From: Nocardioidaceae bacterium UBA4001
Lineage (GTDB): Bacteria; Actinomycetota; Actinomycetes; Propionibacteriales; Nocardioidaceae
Reading direction: 5' to 3'
Assembly: GCA_002384855.1 (NCBI GenBank)
Contig: DGBP01000003.1
Location: 160,180-224,179, forward strand
Length of the DNA: 64,000 bases
Of this stretch, positions 59,112 to 64,000 are shown piece after piece. A program made the translations under genes and the position numbers. Position 1 is the stretch's first letter. Every line of letters starts with the position of its first letter. The notes under the pieces were generated by a model. That model was not told where the DNA came from. It worked only from the letters and a program-made list of their open reading frames with translations, and ran no database searches.

Positions 59112-59150
59112 GCACGCCGCGCCCCGGTGCGTGACCGGGGCGCGGCGTGC
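59112..59150. terminator. Bidirectional terminator
   Basis: 16-bp perfect stem (59112-59127 with 59135-59150) and a seven-base loop between the converging methyltransferase and PhoX-like genes. Confidence 0.85.
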
Positions 59151-59167
59151 CTGTCCCGCGCAGTCGT

Positions 59168-60397
59168 TCAGCGGCGGATGATGCTCCAGGTGCCGTCGGC
59201 GAGCTCCTTGGCGGGGTGCTGCACGTTGAAGAACAGCGTCTGCGGGTCCTTGCCGAAGTAGATGCCGGAGATCTCCGCGCCCGGGTCCTTCAGTGACGCG
59301 AACAGCTCGACCTCGTCGGCCGCACCGTCCTGGTCGGTGTCGGGCTGGGTCACCCAGATGTCGCTGGGCACGTTGTCCTCGACGATCCACAGCCGGCCGT
59401 CGGCGCCCTTCGCGAGATTGTCCGGGCCGTTGAAGCCGGTCACCTCGCCGGCCTTGTCCTCGACGGGCACGTTGTCGCCGGCGTGCACGAAGCTGGAGAG
59501 CACCTGCTTCTTCAGGTCGATCTGCACCACGCGGTCCTCGGTGGTGTTCGCGACGTAGAGCTTCTGGCCGATCACCTCGACGTCCTCAGGCCGCCCGAAC
59601 TCGGTGGCGTTCACCGCGTCCGACGCGGCGTCGGCGTCGACGACCACCTGGTCCATGTCGAGCGCGACCCACTCGAAGGCACCCACCTTGTCCGTGTAGG
59701 TGGCGTAGTCCCACACCTGCTGGTCGTCCTCGAGGCCGGTGAGCTTCAAAGCGTAGAGCTGTCCGTCGGAGAGGTCTCCGCGCTTGCTGGGCTCGAACTT
59801 GAAGATCGAACCACCGTTGAACTCGTCGATGACGTAGACGGCGTCGCTGGTGGCGCCGATGCCCTCGTGCCGGATGATGCCGACCTCGGGCCGCTCCACC
59901 CACTCCATCCGGGCGAACGGGTCCTTCGCGTCGAAGTAGCCCTCGAAGAGGCGGCCGCCCCTGGTCTCCTCGGCGAAGAGCACGGTCCCCCACGGTGTCC
60001 ACTCGATGCCGTCGAGACGGCGGAAGCTCTCGTCCTGGGCGACCACCTCGGTGCGACCGGTCTCCAGGTCGACGACGGAGACGGAGCCGTTGCTGCCGAC
60101 CTCGTGGGTGCGGATCAGGTAGCGCCCGGCGCGGGGGCCGGTCTCGTTCTGCACGTTCATGTCAGTGAGGTCGTCGACGCCACCGCCGTAGATGTCCAGG
60201 ACGGTCTCGTCGGAGACGAGCTCCTGGGTGAAGCCCTCCGGGGCGACCAGTGGCTCGGCCCAGTCGGTGCTCTGCTGGCCATAGGCGGAGCCGTCGATCG
60301 GCTCGAACGCCATGGGGCCGTTCGCGGCTGCGGCGATGCCGGCCGAGCCGACGAGGAGCGCGCAGACGGTGGCCCCGGTGATGAGGTGCTTGTTCAC
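59168..60397 (-). CDS. Secreted PhoX-like (DUF839) protein
   Basis: This is a 409-residue exported protein from GTG 60397 behind GGAGG. The signal peptide is MNKHLITGATVCALLVGSAG ending near AAAANG. The body matches the PhoX/DUF839 propeller: GRYLIRTHEVGSNGSVSVVDL, FRRLDGIEWTPWGTVLFAEE, RHEGIGATSDAVYVIDEFNGGS, FNGPDNLAKGADGRLWIVED and FNVQHPAKELADG. PhoX enzymes are Ca/Fe alkaline phosphatases exported by Tat; a twin-arginine motif is not visible here. A Pho-box-like repeat lies 63-92 bases upstream. Confidence 0.85.
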   Translation of the reverse strand: MNKHLITGATVCALLVGSAGIAAAANGPMAFEPIDGSAYGQQSTDWAEPLVAPEGFTQELVSDETVLDIYGGGVDDLTDMNVQNETGPRAGRYLIRTHEVGSNGSVSVVDLETGRTEVVAQDESFRRLDGIEWTPWGTVLFAEETRGGRLFEGYFDAKDPFARMEWVERPEVGIIRHEGIGATSDAVYVIDEFNGGSIFKFEPSKRGDLSDGQLYALKLTGLEDDQQVWDYATYTDKVGAFEWVALDMDQVVVDADAASDAVNATEFGRPEDVEVIGQKLYVANTTEDRVVQIDLKKQVLSSFVHAGDNVPVEDKAGEVTGFNGPDNLAKGADGRLWIVEDNVPSDIWVTQPDTDQDGAADEVELFASLKDPGAEISGIYFGKDPQTLFFNVQHPAKELADGTWSIIRR

Positions 60398-60459
60398 GAA
60401 AGATCCTCCATGAGTCCTGGTGCCCGGCTTCCGGGCACGGTTGGACTCTTCAAGAGCAA

Positions 60460-60489
60460 GGTGAACGGGTCGCGACCGCCGGTGAACGG
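60460..60489 (-). promoter_or_regulatory. Pho-box-like direct repeat
   Basis: On the minus strand GTTCACC occurs twice, at 60489-60481 and 60468-60460 (each within CCGTTCACC), 21 bases apart. GTTCACC is the core of the actinobacterial PhoP direct-repeat unit, and two 11-base units would be 22 apart. It precedes a PhoX-like gene, the expected target. A small hairpin TGCCCGG/CCGGGCA (60421-60437) lies between it and the start. Confidence 0.55.
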
Positions 60490-60606
60490 TCGGCGCACCG
60501 CTGGACGACGGACTCGTCGGCTCGGTTGACCGACGGACAGGCAGGAACGCCACACCACCCCCGGGCGGCGCCGGGTGCGGGGCTCTGTCGCTGTCGGGCC
60601 GGGGTG

Positions 60607-62196
60607 CTACTCGGTCAGGTCGACCGCGCAGACCGCCTCGGCGTCCATCGCCACCTTGATCTGCTCGAGGACGTCGGCGGCGATCGCCGAGTCCACCGAC
60701 AGCGCGACCAGTGCGTGGCCGCCCTTGGCGTCGCGGGCGACCTGCATCCCGGCGATGTTCACCTCCGCGTCACCGAGGATCCGGCCGACCGTGCCGACCA
60801 TCCCTGGCCGGTCGGTGTAGCGGAAGAACGCGAGGTGCTCGGTGGGCTCGATGTCGACGTCGTAGCCGTTGACCTCGACGAGCCGCTCCTTCTGGCTGAT
60901 GCCCACGAGCGTGCCGGACACCGACAGCTGGCGGCCGTCGGCGAGCGTGCCGCGGAGCGTGATCAGGTTGCGATGGTCAGGACTCTCGGGCTCGGTGACC
61001 AGACGGACGGCCACCCCGCGCTCGGCGGCGAGCAGCGGCGCGTTGACGTAGGAGACCTTCTCCTCGATGACGTCGCTGAAGACCCCCTTGAGGGCCGCGA
61101 GCTCGAGCACCTTGACGTCGTACTGCGTGATCTCCCCGCGCACCTCGACGTCGAGCTGCTGCGCGACCTCGCCTGCCAGCGCAGTGAAGACCCGGCCGAG
61201 CTTCTCGACCAGCGGGATGCCGGGTCGCACGTCCTCGGCGATGACACCGCCCTGCACGTTGACCGCGTCGGGGACCAGCTCGCCCCCGAGCGCGAGGCGG
61301 ACCGAACGGGCCACGGCGACGCCGGCCTTCTCCTGGGCCTCGTCGGTGGAGGCACCGAGGTGCGGGGTGGCCACGACGTTCTCGAGCTCGAACAACGGGC
61401 TGTCGGTGCAGGGCTCCTTGGCGAACACGTCGAGGCCGGCGCCGCCGACCCGCCCCTCCTTCAGGGCCGCGTACAGCGCCTGCTCGTCGACGATGCCGCC
61501 GCGCGCCGCGTTGACGATGATCAGGTTCGGCTTGGCCTTGGCCAGCTGCTCCTCGCCGATCAGGCCCTGGGTCTCCGGGGTCTTCGGCAGGTGCACCGAC
61601 ATGAAGTCAGCCTCGGTGAACAGCTCGTCGAGGCTCACCAGGCGCACACCCATCTGCGCGGCGCGGCCGGCCTGGACGTAGGGGTCGTAGGCGATGACCT
61701 TCATGCCGAACGCCGACAGCCGCTGGGCCACCAGGACACCGATCCGTCCGAGACCGACGATGCCGACGGTCTTCTCGTACAGCTCGACGCCGGTGTACCT
61801 GCTGCGCTTCCACTCGCCGTCACGGAGGGAGGTGTAGGCCGGGGCGATGTGCCGTGCCGCGGCGAGCATCAGCGCGACGGCCAGCTCGGCGGCCGAGACG
61901 ATGTTGGAGGTCGGCGCGTTGACCACCATGACGCCGTTCTGCGTCGCGGCCCTGACGTCGACGTTGTCGAGGCCGACTCCCGCGCGCGCGACGACCTTCA
62001 GGCGCCGGGCGGCGGCGAGCGCCTCGGCGTCGACCTTGGTGGCGCTGCGGATCAGGATCGCGTCGACGTCTGCGAGGGCGGGGATCAGCTCGGCCCGGTC
62101 GGCGCCGTTGCAGTGGCGGATCTCGAAGTCGGGGCCGAGCGCGTCGACCGTTGCGGGGCTGAGCTCTTCGGCGATGAGTACGACGGGCTTGCTCAC
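60607..62196 (-). CDS. serA: D-3-phosphoglycerate dehydrogenase
   Basis: SerA starts serine synthesis from 3-phosphoglycerate with NAD. The 529-residue long (type I) form has IRSATKVDAEALAAA, the Rossmann motif GIVGLGRIGVLVAQRL, INAARGGIVDEQALY-type residues (VNAARGGIVDEQAL), HLGASTDEAQEKAG with catalytic His, the intervening ASB domain and the C-terminal ACT domain (YTDRPGMVGTVGRILGDAEVNIAGMQV), which usually binds L-serine. A -10-like TAGAGT lies about 100 bases upstream. Confidence 0.97.
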   Translation of the reverse strand: MSKPVVLIAEELSPATVDALGPDFEIRHCNGADRAELIPALADVDAILIRSATKVDAEALAAARRLKVVARAGVGLDNVDVRAATQNGVMVVNAPTSNIVSAAELAVALMLAAARHIAPAYTSLRDGEWKRSRYTGVELYEKTVGIVGLGRIGVLVAQRLSAFGMKVIAYDPYVQAGRAAQMGVRLVSLDELFTEADFMSVHLPKTPETQGLIGEEQLAKAKPNLIIVNAARGGIVDEQALYAALKEGRVGGAGLDVFAKEPCTDSPLFELENVVATPHLGASTDEAQEKAGVAVARSVRLALGGELVPDAVNVQGGVIAEDVRPGIPLVEKLGRVFTALAGEVAQQLDVEVRGEITQYDVKVLELAALKGVFSDVIEEKVSYVNAPLLAAERGVAVRLVTEPESPDHRNLITLRGTLADGRQLSVSGTLVGISQKERLVEVNGYDVDIEPTEHLAFFRYTDRPGMVGTVGRILGDAEVNIAGMQVARDAKGGHALVALSVDSAIAADVLEQIKVAMDAEAVCAVDLTE

Positions 62197-62310
62197 GGGT
62201 AGTCCCTCGTTGTGGTGAGTCGGCTTGGGTGGCCTGCATCTCGCGGGGCGAGGAGGCCGTGCACGACGCTGTGCCCGTGCCCGGAACTCTACCCGATCGG
62301 AGCACTCGTC

Positions 62311-63039
62311 TCAGCGGCCGGGACCGTCGGTGGGAGCGGCCACGACCACGGTGTTGGACAGGTACTCCGAGCCGTTGTAGTCGGTGCACGTGACGAGCAC
62401 CAGGCGGCCCGGCACCACCTGGCTGAAGACACGGTCCGCGGCTCGCGACAGGGCCGGTTTGGAGTACACCGCCACGCGCACCACCTCGTAGTGGATCCGC
62501 CCCTCGGTGGTCCGGACGGTGAGCCGGTCGGCCGGCCTCAGCTCGTGGAGCAGGTCGAGGGCGCCCCCGCCTGTGCTGACCGTGTGGCCGGACAGAAGAG
62601 CGGTCCCGGTCAGCGCACCGGGCTCCGCCCCGTCGGCCCACCAGCCGAGCAGCTGGGGGTCCGACGGCGGGACGAGCTCGCTGCCTGTCGTCGCGACGGG
62701 TACGACGTCCGCGGCGACCTCGAGCGCGGGGATGTCGAGGTGTACCGGCCGGCCGGTGGCGGCGTGGGCGCGTGGGCGTCCCTCCAGCGTGACGGTGGGC
62801 GCGACGTCGTACGACGGGCTGCCGGCGTCGTACGGCACGGGGACGGTGCCGGGGCGGGGGGCCTGCGCAACGACCGTCACCCCGGACGCCGTCGAGACCG
62901 TGGCGGTCCCCACCGGCTGCGACGAGACGAGCCCGCCGGTCAGCAGCATCGCGGCACCCCCGAGCGCGAGGGCCCGGACGACCGGGTCCTCGCGCAGGGT
63001 GGAGCCCCTAGAGCTGGTGCTCACCGCGGACCCGTCCAC
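62311..63039 (-). CDS. Class F-type sortase domain protein
   Basis: This is a 242-residue membrane-anchored sortase-like protein (GTG 63039, or GTG 63024). One N-terminal helix (RALALGGAAMLLTGGLVSS) is followed by a sortase barrel with DIPALEVAADVVPV, ALLSGHTVSTGGGALDLL (His152) and LVLVTCTDYNG (Cys218). No Arg occurs after Cys218 before the final residue, although sortases normally use one a few residues downstream. Its start overlaps the end of the surface-protein gene, implying a dedicated pair. Confidence 0.85.
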   Translation of the reverse strand: MDGSAVSTSSRGSTLREDPVVRALALGGAAMLLTGGLVSSQPVGTATVSTASGVTVVAQAPRPGTVPVPYDAGSPSYDVAPTVTLEGRPRAHAATGRPVHLDIPALEVAADVVPVATTGSELVPPSDPQLLGWWADGAEPGALTGTALLSGHTVSTGGGALDLLHELRPADRLTVRTTEGRIHYEVVRVAVYSKPALSRAADRVFSQVVPGRLVLVTCTDYNGSEYLSNTVVVAAPTDGPGR

Positions 63040-63931
63040 GCGCGGTCATCCCGCCGGCAACCAGCATCATGACCAGGCCGGCTCCGACCAGGCCCATCCC
63101 CCAGGCGTCGCTGTCCGACTGCGGCGCGGCCAGGCCGGCGTCGACCCCGGTGGGGACGGCTGCCTCGGTGCCCAGGACCTCCGCCTCGGGCAAGACCCCG
63201 ACTGCCTCCGGCTTCTCGACCTCGGTGGGCAGGACCTCGGGCTCCTCGGTCCGTTCCTCCTCGGTGGGCGCAACGGTCGGCTCGTCGCTGCCATCCTCGC
63301 TGGGCTCCTCGGACGGCTCCTCGGACGACTCCTCGCTCGGCTCCTCGGACGACTCCTCGGACGGCTCCTCGCTCGGCTCCTCGGACGGCTGCTCGGACGG
63401 CTCGGGCTCGCACGGCTCGACCCAGAAGGTCTTGGTCTTCGAGTCGTTGCCGACGCTGCCGGGGGTGTTGATCGTGAGCGTGACGTGGTACCCCTGGTTG
63501 GGATGCGGCTCGCCGGTGAACTGCAACGCGTAGGTCACGGCGGCCTCGAAGTCGTCGCCACCGCCCGCGGGGTCCTCACCCACGAAGACCGAGTCGGTCG
63601 AGGGGGTCAGGCCGTAGCCCTCGCCCGAGGTCGGCGCCTGCAGCTCGAAGGTCACCTGCGACCAGATGCCGACGCCCTCGTCGAAGTTGAACCACTCGAC
63701 GGGGAACGTGCAGACCTGGTGCGGATGGTTGTTCGGGATCGCGTCGACCTCGACGCCCCCGAGCTTCACGATGCCGTTGTTGCCCGCCGGGTCCTGGGGC
63801 GCGCCGGCGAGGGCCGGCCCGCTCGTGATCGTCAGTGCCATCCCGGTGCCGGCCGTCAGCAGACCCGCCGTGGCCAGTGCCAGGGCCTTGTTGCCGCGCC
63901 GGGCCGAGCCCCACGCTGCGTCCTTCCTCAT
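63008..63931 (-). CDS. Secreted Ser-Glu-Pro-rich surface protein, probable sortase substrate
   Basis: This is a 307-residue exported protein. The signal peptide has a basic start (RKDAAWGSARRGNK) and hydrophobic core ending near PALAGA. Residues 45-175 form a globular beta-rich domain with likely disulfides (HQVCTFPVEWF; WVEPCEPE). A low-complexity stalk of SEEPSEE-type repeats follows (about 178-225). The C-terminus reads AAVPTGVDAGLAAP, then a helix WGMGLVGAGLVMMLVAGG and RGRVRG, the plan of a cell-wall sorting signal but without LPXTG. The 32-base overlap with the sortase gene supports that reading. A GAGG site precedes ATG 63931. Confidence 0.85.
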   Translation of the reverse strand: MRKDAAWGSARRGNKALALATAGLLTAGTGMALTITSGPALAGAPQDPAGNNGIVKLGGVEVDAIPNNHPHQVCTFPVEWFNFDEGVGIWSQVTFELQAPTSGEGYGLTPSTDSVFVGEDPAGGGDDFEAAVTYALQFTGEPHPNQGYHVTLTINTPGSVGNDSKTKTFWVEPCEPEPSEQPSEEPSEEPSEESSEEPSEESSEEPSEEPSEDGSDEPTVAPTEEERTEEPEVLPTEVEKPEAVGVLPEAEVLGTEAAVPTGVDAGLAAPQSDSDAWGMGLVGAGLVMMLVAGGMTARGRVRGEHQL

Positions 63932-64000
63932 GACCCCACCTCTTGTGTCGGCTAGCGCCAGGTGGCGGTTCGAGAACCTGGATCTCTGCTTGAGTGCAGT

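Noticed and set aside
63290..63420. Repetitive tract in the surface-protein gene considered as a mobile or CRISPR-like array
   Set aside because: It codes for Ser-Glu-Glu-Pro stalk repeats in frame.
1..64000. Search for insertion sequences, prophage, integrase or defence genes
   Set aside because: No transposase, integrase, restriction or Cas-like product was recognised; codon use looks uniform.

Overview
The window is high-GC, densely packed bacterial chromosome. Gene order and families point to an actinobacterium, most likely Nocardioidaceae (Nocardioides-like). Supporting blocks are smc-ftsY-amt-glnB-glnD-ffh, FakA-like-recG-rsmD-coaD-DUF177-rpmF-rnc-mutM, rpmB-thiL-ddl-gpsA-plsC-cofC-hupB-leuDC with divergent ndgR, and cimA/ilvE/leuB/serA. 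An HU protein with a long Lys/Ala/Pro tail, an F420-type guanylyltransferase gene and a SepIVA-like protein fit the same group. I see no insertion sequence, prophage, CRISPR array or rRNA operon. The species assignment is inference.

Layout. 1-5144: a peptide-type ABC importer (ATPase, two permeases, lipoprotein receptor) behind an amidohydrolase. 5245-17306: SRP protein ffh, the ammonium operon amt-glnB-glnD, a TetR regulator, SRP receptor ftsY, a small membrane protein, a thioesterase and smc. 17425-20661: an LVIVD-type secreted protein, an SDR and two small proteins. 20631-28745: a housekeeping operon for DNA repair, RNA processing, CoA synthesis and a fatty-acid-kinase-like protein. 28968-36244: rpmB, thiL, an AsnC-type sensor domain, a DUF3515 lipoprotein, ddl, a cystathionine synthase/lyase-type gene, gpsA, plsC, cofC and a cold-shock-like gene. 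36345-40124: hupB, leuDC and divergent IclR-type ndgR. 40153-44477: alkylation repair (ogt, ada-alkA) and a SoxB/5'-nucleotidase-like anchored protein. 44963-48784: tRNA-Glu, tRNA-Gln, a CPBP protease, gltX and an FAH-family hydrolase. 48837-59104: a conserved actinobacterial protein, an amidase, cimA, a Ser/Thr kinase, a MerR/B12-domain regulator, ilvE, leuB, a tiny gene and a methyltransferase. 59168-63931: a PhoX-like secreted protein, serA, a class F-type sortase and a Ser-Glu-Pro-rich surface protein.

How the parts work together. Branched-chain amino acid synthesis dominates the regulatory signals: leuCD with ndgR, cimA (2-oxobutyrate for isoleucine), leuB and ilvE. Two operons carry apparent translated leader peptides. 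The one before cimA encodes MTSGRIIIS (three consecutive Ile codons) followed by a textbook U-tracted terminator. The one before the small gene-leuB-ilvE encodes MRSFFVLISRRGEAS (Phe-Phe-Val-Leu-Ile) and overlaps three segments able to form mutually exclusive 11- and 12-bp hairpins. The second is the most unusual thing I found.

Other points of interest: a MerR regulator with the W-x9-EH and HxxG signature of CarH/LitR adenosylcobalamin photoreceptors; a Pho-box-like repeat before the PhoX-like gene; a SoxB-like protein with two metal-ligand histidines replaced by aspartate; and a sortase lacking a visible catalytic arginine, overlapped with its likely substrate.
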